Source: Flammeovirgaceae bacterium UBA2786
Lineage (GTDB): Bacteria > Bacteroidota > Bacteroidia > Cytophagales > Cyclobacteriaceae
Assembly: GCA_002352225.1 (NCBI GenBank)
Contig: DEIA01000007.1
Span: 1 to 15,920 of the forward strand
Direction of reading: 5' to 3'
Length of the DNA: 15,920 nt
Each line of letters starts with the position of its first letter. Positions within the stretch are counted from its first letter, which is position 1. A program made the position numbers and the translations under genes. Below are positions 1-6,494 of the stretch, piece by piece. Under the pieces are notes generated by a model. That model was not told the origin of the DNA, did not search any database, and was given only the letters and a program-made list of their open reading frames with translations.

Positions 1-471
1 CGGGGTGGCAATGGCATTAAACCCTTAACAGCCACTAAGGTAATAGTGCTCTCCTATCCTTTTCTCGGAGCCGATCAATACTCCGAAAAGAAAAAAGCCC
101 AAACATTTAAAATAACCAAAGACATCTACCCTGCTATTGAAGAGGAAACAACAATTGTATTGCCTAACCACGAAGGCTCTTTGCGGTATAAGGGCATAGA
201 TTTTACCGGAGTTGGAGTAATAAAAATTGGCGCAGCCGTTGCTCCTAATTATTTCTCCGGAGGTACATTGGATATCTTTATCGATGGTGAAACGGGCCAG
301 AAGATTGGATCGGCTAAATTGGAAATAGGCCTTACTGATCTTGGTTTTAAAGAATTGCTTGTTCCCATCAGCGAAGTAAAAGGATTGCATGACTTAATTA
401 TTAAGGTTAATTGCACCGACCCCAGCAAAGTATTTGGAGGTATTGCCACTCTTGAATTTGTTAAGAAATAA
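1..471 (+). CDS. C-terminal part of a large secreted protein ending in a CBM6-like carbohydrate-binding domain (5' end outside window)
   Basis: The frame is open from the first base to TAA at 469-471, so only the last 156 residues are visible; a GTG at 46 is an internal codon, not a convincing start. The visible part is a beta-rich module with the pattern of CBM6-like galactose-binding-fold domains: a KGIDFTGV strand, then GGTLDIFIDGETGQKIG, then LVPISEVKGLHDLIIKV, matching the family's usual 'sugar-binding strand / iridg-x-G-x-lig / v-G-hdlyl' order. In Bacteroidota such a module commonly ends very large proteins carrying ThuA, PQQ-dependent sugar dehydrogenase, PKD and cytochrome c domains. 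The ThuA gene 5 bases downstream supports that architecture, but the enzymatic part is not in the window, so this is inference. The protein presumably acts outside the cytoplasm on carbohydrates. Confidence is good for a partial gene with a CBM-like end and moderate for the parent family. Confidence 0.72.
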   Translation, partial: RGGNGIKPLTATKVIVLSYPFLGADQYSEKKKAQTFKITKDIYPAIEEETTIVLPNHEGSLRYKGIDFTGVGVIKIGAAVAPNYFSGGTLDIFIDGETGQKIGSAKLEIGLTDLGFKELLVPISEVKGLHDLIIKVNCTDPSKVFGGIATLEFVKK

Positions 472-476
472 TAGTT

Positions 477-1325
477 ATGAAAAAATTTTTAAAAATCTTT
501 CTCTGGACGATTGTATCCCTGGTTCTCATTCTTGGGCTTTTAATAACCGGATTTATCTATAAAGTTCAGAATGGGTTTCCGGTTTTTTATGAAACAGAAA
601 TACCTGCTATTGAATTTCCAACAGATAAAAAAGCAATTCTGTTGTTTTCAAAGTCAACCGGCTTTCGGCATGGAGAATCTATTGAAACCGGTAAAAAAAC
701 TTTTGCCGAACTGGCAGAAAAAAATAATTGGTTTTTGTACAGTACCGAAGAAGGCGGAGTTTTTAATAAAGAACAGCTTGCCAAATTCGATATGGTAATC
801 TTCAATAATTCCACCGGTCGGTTGTTAAACAAAGAACAAGAGAAAAATCTTGAAGAATATGTTGAAGGTGGCGGTTCACTATTGGGCATACATGGCGCTG
901 GCGATAACTCACACCATTGGGATTGGTATGTAAAGAATCTGACTGGCTCTGATTTCTCTCATCATGCCCTCACACCCAAATTTGAGGAAGCAGTTATAAC
1001 TCTGCACCCGGAAGCCGACAGTTTAATTAAAACTAACCTGCCTGCGCAATGGACGCATGCCGATGAGTGGTATGTGTTTTTTGAAAACCCGAGGAAGCAT
1101 GGATTCACCCTGCTCTATTCTATCGATGGCGAAAAGATTAATGCCAATGGAAATATACTTTGGATGAAAAGTAAAAACTTCGGTATGGGCAAAGAGCATC
1201 CGGTGGCCTGGTATAAAGACGTGGGTGAAGGTCATACCTACTACACCTCATTAGGGCACGATGCTACTGCGTGGCAACAGAAACCGTTCGTTCAGATGTT
1301 GGAGAATATTGTTAATCAATTTTAA
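477..1325 (+). CDS. membrane-anchored ThuA-domain protein (trehalose-utilisation-like)
   Basis: This 282-residue protein starts at ATG 477, 5 bases after the stop of the preceding gene, so the two are probably co-transcribed. Residues 7-27 form one hydrophobic segment (membrane anchor or uncleaved signal), placing the rest in the periplasm. Residues about 50-280 are a ThuA-like domain, a class I glutamine-amidotransferase-like alpha/beta fold. Diagnostic motifs are GFRH at 62-65, GGGSLLGIHGAGD at 131-143, DEWY at 196-199 and HPVAWYKDVGEGH at 241-253, followed by YYTSLGHD. ThuA proteins are linked to trehalose and other disaccharide utilisation, and in Bacteroidota they are abundant beside sugar dehydrogenases and cytochrome c; the exact reaction is not established. 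The family assignment is secure and the substrate is unknown. The TAA stop (1323-1325) is also the first three bases of a 35-bp dispersed repeat, so the repeat abuts the coding end exactly. Confidence 0.9.
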   Translation: MKKFLKIFLWTIVSLVLILGLLITGFIYKVQNGFPVFYETEIPAIEFPTDKKAILLFSKSTGFRHGESIETGKKTFAELAEKNNWFLYSTEEGGVFNKEQLAKFDMVIFNNSTGRLLNKEQEKNLEEYVEGGGSLLGIHGAGDNSHHWDWYVKNLTGSDFSHHALTPKFEEAVITLHPEADSLIKTNLPAQWTHADEWYVFFENPRKHGFTLLYSIDGEKINANGNILWMKSKNFGMGKEHPVAWYKDVGEGHTYYTSLGHDATAWQQKPFVQMLENIVNQF

Positions 1326-1357
1326 AATCCGTCAGGTTGAAAAACCTACGACAAGAA
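1323..1357 (+). repeat. direct repeat copy 1, with a small hairpin, starting at the ThuA stop codon
   Basis: This 35-nt unit starts TAAAATCCGTCAGGTTG and recurs at 2138-2173 in the same orientation, with only one inserted T and one A/G difference. Its core AGGTT-GAAA-AACCT forms a five-pair stem with a GAAA loop. It sits exactly at the 3' end of the ThuA gene, so it may act as a transcript-end hairpin. No T-run follows, so terminator function is only inferred. Confidence 0.75.
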
Positions 1358-1363
1358 AATGTC

Positions 1364-1492
1364 GAGGCTGTCTCAAAAGTCAAATTAAGATTGGAATGTC
1401 ATTCCGGCCTTGTGCCGGAATCTCGTTTAGTACCACGAAATCGAGATCGCGGAACAAATCCGCGATGACAGAACGACTTTTGAGACAGCCTC
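1364..1492. mobile_element. 129-bp MITE-like element with 18-bp perfect terminal inverted repeats
   Basis: The left end GAGGCTGTCTCAAAAGTC (1364-1381) is the exact reverse complement of the right end (1475-1492). Inside are nested palindromes: ATTCCGGC (1401-1408) pairs with GCCGGAAT (1414-1421), ATCTCG (1420-1425) pairs with CGAGAT (1442-1447), ATCGCGG (1446-1452) pairs with CCGCGAT (1460-1466), and TGTCA (1397-1401) pairs with TGACA (1466-1470). There is no credible coding sequence. This architecture fits a non-autonomous miniature inverted-repeat element moved by a transposase encoded elsewhere. The ends recall those of some DDE insertion sequences, but I cannot name the family from memory with confidence. 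No target-site duplication is evident at the flanks (AATGTC on the left, TTTAGT on the right). On a transcript the ends would pair into a long stem. Confidence 0.7.
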
Positions 1493-1526
1493 TTTAGTGT
1501 TTTATCTACTTGTTTATAGCAATTAC

Positions 1527-1612
1527 ACCACCTCGTGGTTATTTTAAGTCCGAAGGACTGACATCATTATAGAAACAATGTAAAAAATCCACCAATTGAA
1601 CCGCGAAGCGGT
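1527..1612. repeat. cluster of three 13-nt REP-like mini-hairpins
   Basis: Three perfect hairpins, each with five pairs and a three-base loop, lie within 86 bases: ACCAC-CTC-GTGGT (1527-1539), AGTCC-GAA-GGACT (1547-1559) and ACCGC-GAA-GCGGT (1600-1612). The second and third are each followed by TGACA and then an ATTATA stretch (TGACATCATTATA; TGACAAGAGTAATTATA). Read on the minus strand, the first has loop GAG and is followed by GTAATTGCTATA, so it looks like the same unit inverted. Conserved flanks with divergent stems are the hallmark of REP-like dispersed elements. With the MITE, this accounts for nearly all the non-coding DNA between 1326 and 1628. Confidence 0.6.
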
Positions 1613-1628
1613 GACAAGAGTAATTATA

Positions 1629-2066
1629 TTATTTAACACCAATGATGGTGTCATAAAGTTTTTTAAAGTCTAACGGCAGCAATTCCCCTGAGGCCCTAAA
1701 ATTATCAATCAATTTGTCTGCTTTAAATGCCTGAACAGTGTAGTAACTGTCTTCAGTCGTTTTGCTTTTTGTCTGGCTAAAACTTGTCCAATCTAATTGA
1801 TCAACTTGACTGAATATCTCTTCTCTCTTTTCTTTAGTCATCCTAACAAGAGTTTTTCGTTTTAATCCCTTGACATGCAAATAGCTTACAACTGGTGTTA
1901 TGAAGTAGACCTTTTTTCTTTTAATGATGAGTTCATATGTCTGCGTAAGTAGAAAGTCCCCACCTTGAGAAATAGTCATCCTATCAATTCTTTCATTTTT
2001 TATCTGAGAAAATGAATTGAAATAATTTAATAACAAAATTGAGATTATCAATAGAACTCGTGTCAT
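1629..2066 (-). CDS. small secreted protein of unknown function
   Basis: I do not recognise this family. The ATG at 2066 is preferred over upstream in-frame GTG (2069) and TTG (2075), because the protein then begins MTRVLLIISILLL, a normal signal peptide with likely cleavage after FSQ near residue 21. The mature part (about 125 residues) has alternating beta-strand segments and a charged stretch TKEKREEIFSQVDQLDW, then a C-terminal helix. The pattern 'signal peptide, T-x-S-x-GG..., strand, K-x-K-x-YF' resembles small Bacteroidota exported proteins of unknown role. The gene is AT-richer than its neighbours by eye and lies alone between two direct repeats, downstream of a REP cluster and a MITE, so it may belong to an inserted cassette. 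Being complete with a signal peptide, it is probably real, not a chance frame. Confidence 0.68.
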   Translation of the reverse strand: MTRVLLIISILLLNYFNSFSQIKNERIDRMTISQGGDFLLTQTYELIIKRKKVYFITPVVSYLHVKGLKRKTLVRMTKEKREEIFSQVDQLDWTSFSQTKSKTTEDSYYTVQAFKADKLIDNFRASGELLPLDFKKLYDTIIGVK

Positions 2067-2120
2067 CACTAACAAAATCTCGATCTGGTAATTGTTGCTG
2101 TTGATTGCTGCAATTCTTAT

Positions 2121-2153
2121 AACCTGATGGATTCACCTAAAATCCGTCAGGTT
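2121..2153 (-). terminator. strong hairpin downstream of the aminotransferase operon (possible transcript-end structure)
   Basis: AACCTGATGGATT (2121-2133) can pair with AATCCGTCAGGTT (2141-2153) over 13 positions, with one position not Watson-Crick (a G-U wobble when transcribed from the plus strand, A-C from the minus strand). The seven-base loop is 2134-2140. It lies about 40-70 bases beyond the stop of the minus-strand aminotransferase gene and upstream of the start of the 1629-2066 gene. The right arm is shared with the dispersed repeat at 2138-2173, which can form a competing hairpin. No U-run follows, so this may stabilise the transcript end and not be a classical intrinsic terminator. 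Confidence 0.42.
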
Positions 2154-2173
2154 GAAAAACCTTACGGCAAGAA
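2138..2173 (+). repeat. direct repeat copy 2, palindromic core
   Basis: This 36-nt unit is nearly identical to 1323-1357. The core CCGTCAGGTT-GAAA-AACCTTACGG (from 2144) is an imperfect palindrome with stem CCGT-c-AGGTT / AACCT-t-ACGG and a GAAA loop. This copy keeps the outer CCGT/ACGG pairing that copy 1 has partly lost, so it is probably closer to the consensus. It lies 20-55 bases past the 3' end of the aminotransferase gene, mirroring copy 1 at the 3' end of the ThuA gene. Confidence 0.75.
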
Positions 2174-2192
2174 GAACCTGTACCTATAACCC

Positions 2193-3332
2193 CTACCCTA
2201 CCACTTCATCAAATGCTTTTACAAAGGCTTTCATTTCAGTTAGTGTGCCTATACTTACGCGGCACCACTCTTTGCCCTGGTAATCCCAGATACGAATCTG
2301 GAAACCGCGTTTTACGGTTTCGCTCAAAATAGTTTTACCATCTTTGGGTGCCGGAAATAATACGCAATTAGTGCGCGACTGGCCATGAAACCAGCCCTTC
2401 TTATCTAAGTATTGCTGAAAGTATTCTAACGCTTCTTTGTTTTTAGTGCGGGTAAGTTTAGTAAACTCTTTATCGTTAAGCGAAACTTTAGCTGCTGCCA
2501 GGCCGGCCTGGTTAATCATGGGACCCATCTGATATTGCGAAATCCTTTTAATTAATTCAGGTTGCCCGATGGCATAGCCCAAACGCAAACCGGCTAACCC
2601 ATACACTTTTGAAAACGTACGCGATACCAGTACATTGTGCCCTTTGCGAACAAGTTCAACGGCCGATTGTTGCTCTTCCGGTTCCAGAAATTCCAAGTAA
2701 GCTTCATCCGAAAACACAAGGGTCTTCTTACTCATCTCCTCACAAAAGGAAAGATATTTTTTGCCCTCGATTACAGTACCCGTTGGATTATTGGGATTGC
2801 ATAAGAACATGAGACGTGTGTCAGACTTTACTGCTGCGGCTAATGCATCCAGGTCATGTTTATGAAAATCGTCCAGATCTACTTTATCCCATCGCGCATG
2901 CAGTTTCTCGGCATAATCCATTAACGAACGAAATGTTGGAAAGGCAGAAAGCACCGCTCCTCCTTCCAGGGCAATAGCCATTCCCGTAAGGCATAAAGTT
3001 TCGGACGAACCATTTACTACAGCAATATGATCGGGCGATACACCTTCTTTTTCGGCCAACACTTTTTTAAACTCCCGAACGTGTTCAAAGGCATACCGGT
3101 TAAAGTTGTTCATGGATTCCTGAATGGCCTTGCGTGCCAAAGCCGATGGCCCGTACGGATTCTCGTTAGATCCTAGTCTCACTAATTTATCGTTGTCAGG
3201 AACAAATAAACGCTCAGCCTCACTTACCGGGGCGGCCAGTAGTTGGTTTACAAGAGAAGAAGAAACTGCTAACCCGCCTGTAAGAACTAATGTTGACTTA
3301 AACCAGGCTCTGCGGTTGATGGACTTATTCAT
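2193..3332 (-). CDS. Tat-signal-bearing histidinol-phosphate aminotransferase homologue (class I/II PLP aminotransferase)
   Basis: The ATG at 3332 gives 379 residues; a TTG at 3353 would overlap the upstream gene and put seven residues before the signal. Residues 4-34 form a twin-arginine signal (NRRAWFKS with RR at 7-8, then a hydrophobic stretch ending near LLAAP), which predicts export of the folded PLP holoenzyme. The catalytic domain has LGSNENPYGPS, NPNNPTG at 179-185, SDEAYLEF with Asp209 and Tyr212, SRTFSK with the Schiff-base Lys242, and GLRLGY with Arg250. This is the full set for the HisC-like branch of fold type I aminotransferases. Cytoplasmic HisC makes histidinol phosphate, but a Tat-exported paralogue is unlikely to serve histidine synthesis, so the true substrate is unknown. 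It is the last gene of a three-gene operon, 10 bases after the small membrane protein gene. Confidence 0.88.
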   Translation of the reverse strand: MNKSINRRAWFKSTLVLTGGLAVSSSLVNQLLAAPVSEAERLFVPDNDKLVRLGSNENPYGPSALARKAIQESMNNFNRYAFEHVREFKKVLAEKEGVSPDHIAVVNGSSETLCLTGMAIALEGGAVLSAFPTFRSLMDYAEKLHARWDKVDLDDFHKHDLDALAAAVKSDTRLMFLCNPNNPTGTVIEGKKYLSFCEEMSKKTLVFSDEAYLEFLEPEEQQSAVELVRKGHNVLVSRTFSKVYGLAGLRLGYAIGQPELIKRISQYQMGPMINQAGLAAAKVSLNDKEFTKLTRTKNKEALEYFQQYLDKKGWFHGQSRTNCVLFPAPKDGKTILSETVKRGFQIRIWDYQGKEWCRVSIGTLTEMKAFVKAFDEVVG

Positions 3333-3342
3333 AGTGGAGGGC

Positions 3343-3579
3343 TCAATCTTCAAGTTCTTCGTAGCCTACCCTAAGCATAGCGTAAGCAAATAAACCAATA
3401 CCAAGTATGAGAAGAGAAATTAAGATTGCAGCGGCCCAGTTAAATTCAACTTCCCCTAATACCACTTTTACAATCCAGACAATAAACCCCACTAATCCCA
3501 TTAGGGTGGTTATCGCTGCGCCCATACCATAATAAATAGCTAACCCTCCATTAATTCTGCGTTGCAACTTCTTGCTCAT
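3343..3579 (-). CDS. small two-helix inner-membrane protein
   Basis: This 78-residue protein has a basic N-terminus (MSKKLQRRING), two hydrophobic helices at about 15-37 and 46-70 and an acidic tail (YEELED). That charge pattern suggests both ends are cytoplasmic. The ATG at 3579 follows the stop of the upstream gene with a single base between, and the next gene starts 10 bases downstream, so it is almost certainly in the same transcript. I do not recognise a named family; small proteins of this type are common in Bacteroidota. Context links it to a secreted beta-rich protein and an exported aminotransferase, which suggests an envelope role. That is inference only. Confidence 0.75.
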   Translation of the reverse strand: MSKKLQRRINGGLAIYYGMGAAITTLMGLVGFIVWIVKVVLGEVEFNWAAAILISLLILGIGLFAYAMLRVGYEELED

Positions 3580-3580
3580 A

Positions 3581-4600
3581 TTACCATCTTGGTTTTTGAT
3601 AGTAAGTTACATAAGGTTCTCCATTTAACACAATCATTGGGTCGCCTGTTTTGGGATGATTCATTTTTTGTAATTGATACGAGCCCTGTCCTCGCGCTTG
3701 CGAATTGTAATAAATGCGATCGCCTTGTACCCACCAGGTTCCCTGGTCATTGCTTTGGCTCGATGTGCCCGCGTAAAATGCATTTGTGTTGGTATCCATC
3801 GAGCGCTCTGCAGCGTATTGAAAGGTTCCGTTGGCATTTAAAACAATACATTCGCTGGAACTTGAACCACCTGTATTGGTTGAGTTTACATTTGTCCAAC
3901 ACCATTTGCCTACCAGTTCAGGGGCAATTTGCCCTCCTCCAGTCTGGGGTTGGTTTTGTTCCTGGTTAAAATTGTTGGTTGTATTACCCGCACCTTTTGT
4001 GTAGGTAAACTGCTGGCCATTGGCCGTTAAGGTAATTTGATTGCCTTTAACACTGTAGGCCATCATAATATTGCCTTGTGAAGTTGCTAACGTGATGTGA
4101 CCTTGCGATACCTGGTATTGAAATGTATTGCCGAGGTAAACACATTGGCCATTGTTCTTAAATTCGATTGACTCGCCATTACCACTCCATACTCCAATTA
4201 CATCGTTTCCATTTTGTGCGCCTCCGGCTTGCGGTTGTATAGTAGTAGCCTGTGCCTGTGTTTGCATGGGTTGTGTGTTCTGGCCACTACCGCGTGTAAA
4301 TACAATATTGCCCTCAATGTCGCCACCTGAAAGGGTAAGGTTGTTACCTTGCAAAACATAGGTGTACACAGTTGTTTGCCCATTTTGTACAAGAGAAAGC
4401 TTATTTGCCTGATTGGTGTATTTGATCGTTTCTCCGTCAAATTCACCACTGCCATCAGCATTCAGCAGGAGAGTCATCTGATAACCAAACTGGCTATTTT
4501 GCCAGATTCCGACAAGTTTGTTTCCTTGTTGTGTTTTAGCTCCGATCTGAGCACTTGCTAAAACCGGAATGAGTAAAATGGCGAATACAATAGTTTTCAT
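3581..4600 (-). CDS. secreted protein with three lipocalin-like/beta-barrel-type repeats joined by Q/N/T-rich linkers
   Basis: The product has 339 residues. Residues 1-17 are a signal peptide (MKTIVFAILLIPVLASA, then QIGAK). Three related modules follow: 28-104 (LVGIWQNS...VFTRG), 132-203 (VIGVWSGNG...FTYTKG) and 228-335 (LVGKWCWTN...YVTYYQK). Each starts with an (L/I)(V/I)G-x-W motif, then short strands with N-G/D-G turns, a layout seen in lipocalin-like and other small beta-barrel domains. The linkers at 105-131 and 204-227 are rich in Q, N, T and G and are probably flexible. The third module has extra insertions and two cysteines (Cys234, Cys251) that could form a disulphide. No catalytic motif is visible; ligand or polymer binding at the cell surface is a guess. 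It is the first gene of the operon, with its ATG at 4600. Confidence 0.8.
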   Translation of the reverse strand: MKTIVFAILLIPVLASAQIGAKTQQGNKLVGIWQNSQFGYQMTLLLNADGSGEFDGETIKYTNQANKLSLVQNGQTTVYTYVLQGNNLTLSGGDIEGNIVFTRGSGQNTQPMQTQAQATTIQPQAGGAQNGNDVIGVWSGNGESIEFKNNGQCVYLGNTFQYQVSQGHITLATSQGNIMMAYSVKGNQITLTANGQQFTYTKGAGNTTNNFNQEQNQPQTGGGQIAPELVGKWCWTNVNSTNTGGSSSSECIVLNANGTFQYAAERSMDTNTNAFYAGTSSQSNDQGTWWVQGDRIYYNSQARGQGSYQLQKMNHPKTGDPMIVLNGEPYVTYYQKPRW

Positions 4601-4712
4601 AATGTGTTTGATATGAAACCCAAGTTATTTAAAAAAACTACAGGAAGTATTCAGGGTGGAGACGATACTACATCATTATGGGGGTACAATGACAAGTATC
4701 AATTCTGGATTG

Positions 4713-6494
4713 CTATATAATCCCCATCTTTTTCATTAAAAAGGTAGCGTTTGCTTTCTGCGCTACCCCCGGATGCAGAATGTATTCAAATGTAAGCTGA
4801 TCGTTTTCAATTTTACCTTCAAAGCAGGCCGTGGCTATCTGTTGCGGATAGTTTTCTTGCAACGCACCTAATGCAATATCATGTGTAGCCAAAATTGTTA
4901 ATGCTTGTTGCTCTTTTAGTCGTTTCAGTAACTCCAGCGAGCCTACTTGCTTATCGGTAGAGTTTGTGCCTTTCAAAATTTCATCAAGCAGAATAAACAT
5001 AGGTGTTCCTGCCTCTAATTCCTGCATAATAGATTGCAGTCGGTTTAATTCTGCAAAAAAATAAGATTGATGTTCCTGCAACGAATCGGTTGTGCGCATA
5101 CCCGTTCGCAATTTTAACAAAGGTGTTTGCCAACTGCGTGCACACACCGGTGCTCCAATCTGCGAAAGCACAAAGTTTACACCTAATGCACGCAAAAAAG
5201 TACTCTTGCCCGCCATGTTAGCTCCTGTAATCAAATACACCCGCTGCGGATTACCTATTTTAAAATTATTATTTACCCGTTCCTTATTCGGAATAAGTAA
5301 ATGCCCTATGGCTTCACCTTTCAAAACCAAGCTATCGGTTACTTCGGCAAAAGCAAAGTGTGGAGAATTATAATGCAATGTTGCCAATGAAATGAGGCTA
5401 TCCCACTCGGCTAACGACTCAAGCCAGCCGGGTAAGTCGTTTGCATTTTCTTCGCGCCATCTTTCCAATTTGCTTACCGTGTGCAGATCATACAGAAACA
5501 ATCCATTTCCCAATTGCATGGCAAGCGGATTCATGCGCGATTCTAATGCATGTACCAACGCAGAAAATTCTTTTACTTTCGCAAATGCACTTACTGCAAT
5601 TGCATGGTGCTGCAGCATTTTTAAAGAACTGAATTTTTCCTTTGAAAGCAATTCCAGAATTTTAGCATAGTTGTGTAAACTCTTACCTCCGGCTACCAGT
5701 ACCTGCTGTATAGCCTCAATACGCTTCGCAAAAATTGCTGCTATGGCCAACTGTATGATCGTCATCATAAAAAATACTCCGAAGTAATTCATACTAACTA
5801 TTACAAACAGGCCAACGCTAATTGTTATAGCAGGAAGTATCCAACGCAAAATTGTATAGCGTGTACGCTTATAAAAAATTGGTTTCTCTTGCAACCAAGA
5901 GAGTAGCCCGCGCACATCAAATGCGGTATTGTTTATTTGTTTGCCGGTAGCCCACACCTGTTGGCGCAACTCCAGGTTCGAAGCCAATTCGCGCACAGCT
6001 TCCTGGCGCTGATGCAAATCTTGTTGCGAATATGCAGGGTACTTTAAATCCGTAGCCAGTTTATGCTCGCCTGAATATGTGCCGCATCTGTTAATGTATT
6101 GAAATACCGAACCCGGTCCAAACAAATCCAGATCATGACTGTAGCCATGCTGCACATCAGCAAACGCCCTGCCATCAGAAAATTCAATCGACTCAAAGTT
6201 CAATGCTTTAGCTTCATGCTGGTTGAGCAAGTTGAGATAGGATAATCGTTCTTTCAATTCAACGGCAGTTGTTTGCTTGCGAACCAGTATTATAAAGCCA
6301 GCTAATGGCAGAATACCTGCGTAGTAAAATACTTGGTTTGATAGTGCTAAATAAATGAGCAATCCTATTACCAACACCAGGCCAATGCGCATCCACGCAT
6401 AAAGCCGGATTTGTTTCTCAACTTGTTTGCCTTCTTCCTGAAATTGTTGCGCGCGTTGCTGATAAAATGCAACAGTAGGTTCGGTGTGGGCCAT
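4713..6494 (-). CDS. membrane-anchored MutS-family ATPase
   Basis: This 593-residue protein joins four predicted membrane helices (about 32-51, 56-72, 215-233 and 236-256) to a MutS-type domain V ATPase. Residues about 85-205 include a conserved SHDLDLFGPGSVFQYINR stretch typical of this family. The ATPase has Walker A GANMAGKST at 424-432, a MutS-type loop TTDSLQEHQSYFFAEL, Walker B FILLDE at 500-505, GTNSTD at 509-514 and the switch His538 in LATHD. The mismatch-recognition domain I of true MutS and the Smr domain of MutS2 are both absent. Proteins of this design are widespread in Bacteroidota and are often annotated only as 'DNA mismatch repair protein MutS'; their role is not known, and membrane anchoring argues against ordinary mismatch repair. 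Its ATG overlaps the stop of the upstream reductase gene by one base (TGATG), which indicates translational coupling. Confidence 0.9.
   Translation of the reverse strand: MAHTEPTVAFYQQRAQQFQEEGKQVEKQIRLYAWMRIGLVLVIGLLIYLALSNQVFYYAGILPLAGFIILVRKQTTAVELKERLSYLNLLNQHEAKALNFESIEFSDGRAFADVQHGYSHDLDLFGPGSVFQYINRCGTYSGEHKLATDLKYPAYSQQDLHQRQEAVRELASNLELRQQVWATGKQINNTAFDVRGLLSWLQEKPIFYKRTRYTILRWILPAITISVGLFVIVSMNYFGVFFMMTIIQLAIAAIFAKRIEAIQQVLVAGGKSLHNYAKILELLSKEKFSSLKMLQHHAIAVSAFAKVKEFSALVHALESRMNPLAMQLGNGLFLYDLHTVSKLERWREENANDLPGWLESLAEWDSLISLATLHYNSPHFAFAEVTDSLVLKGEAIGHLLIPNKERVNNNFKIGNPQRVYLITGANMAGKSTFLRALGVNFVLSQIGAPVCARSWQTPLLKLRTGMRTTDSLQEHQSYFFAELNRLQSIMQELEAGTPMFILLDEILKGTNSTDKQVGSLELLKRLKEQQALTILATHDIALGALQENYPQQIATACFEGKIENDQLTFEYILHPGVAQKANATFLMKKMGII

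Noticed and set aside
1261..1497. Plus-strand open frame running from the end of the ThuA gene through the MITE-like element
   Set aside because: It overlaps the ThuA gene in another frame, has no signal or domain, and ends inside the terminal repeat. It is a by-product of the palindromes.
1358..1498. Target-site duplication flanking the MITE-like element
   Set aside because: The flanks AATGTC and TTTAGT share no direct duplication, so no insertion footprint can be claimed.
1323..2173. CRISPR-like array from the repeated hairpins and direct repeats
   Set aside because: Only two copies of the 35-nt repeat exist, with unequal and gene-containing spacing, and no cas genes are present.
3333..3353. 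TTG start seven codons upstream of the Tat aminotransferase
   Set aside because: It would overlap the preceding gene and place non-signal residues before the Tat motif; ATG 3332 gives a proper signal.
4601..4712. Promoter for the three-gene operon starting at 4600
   Set aside because: I saw no clear TAnnTTTG match at an appropriate distance on the minus strand, so no site is called.
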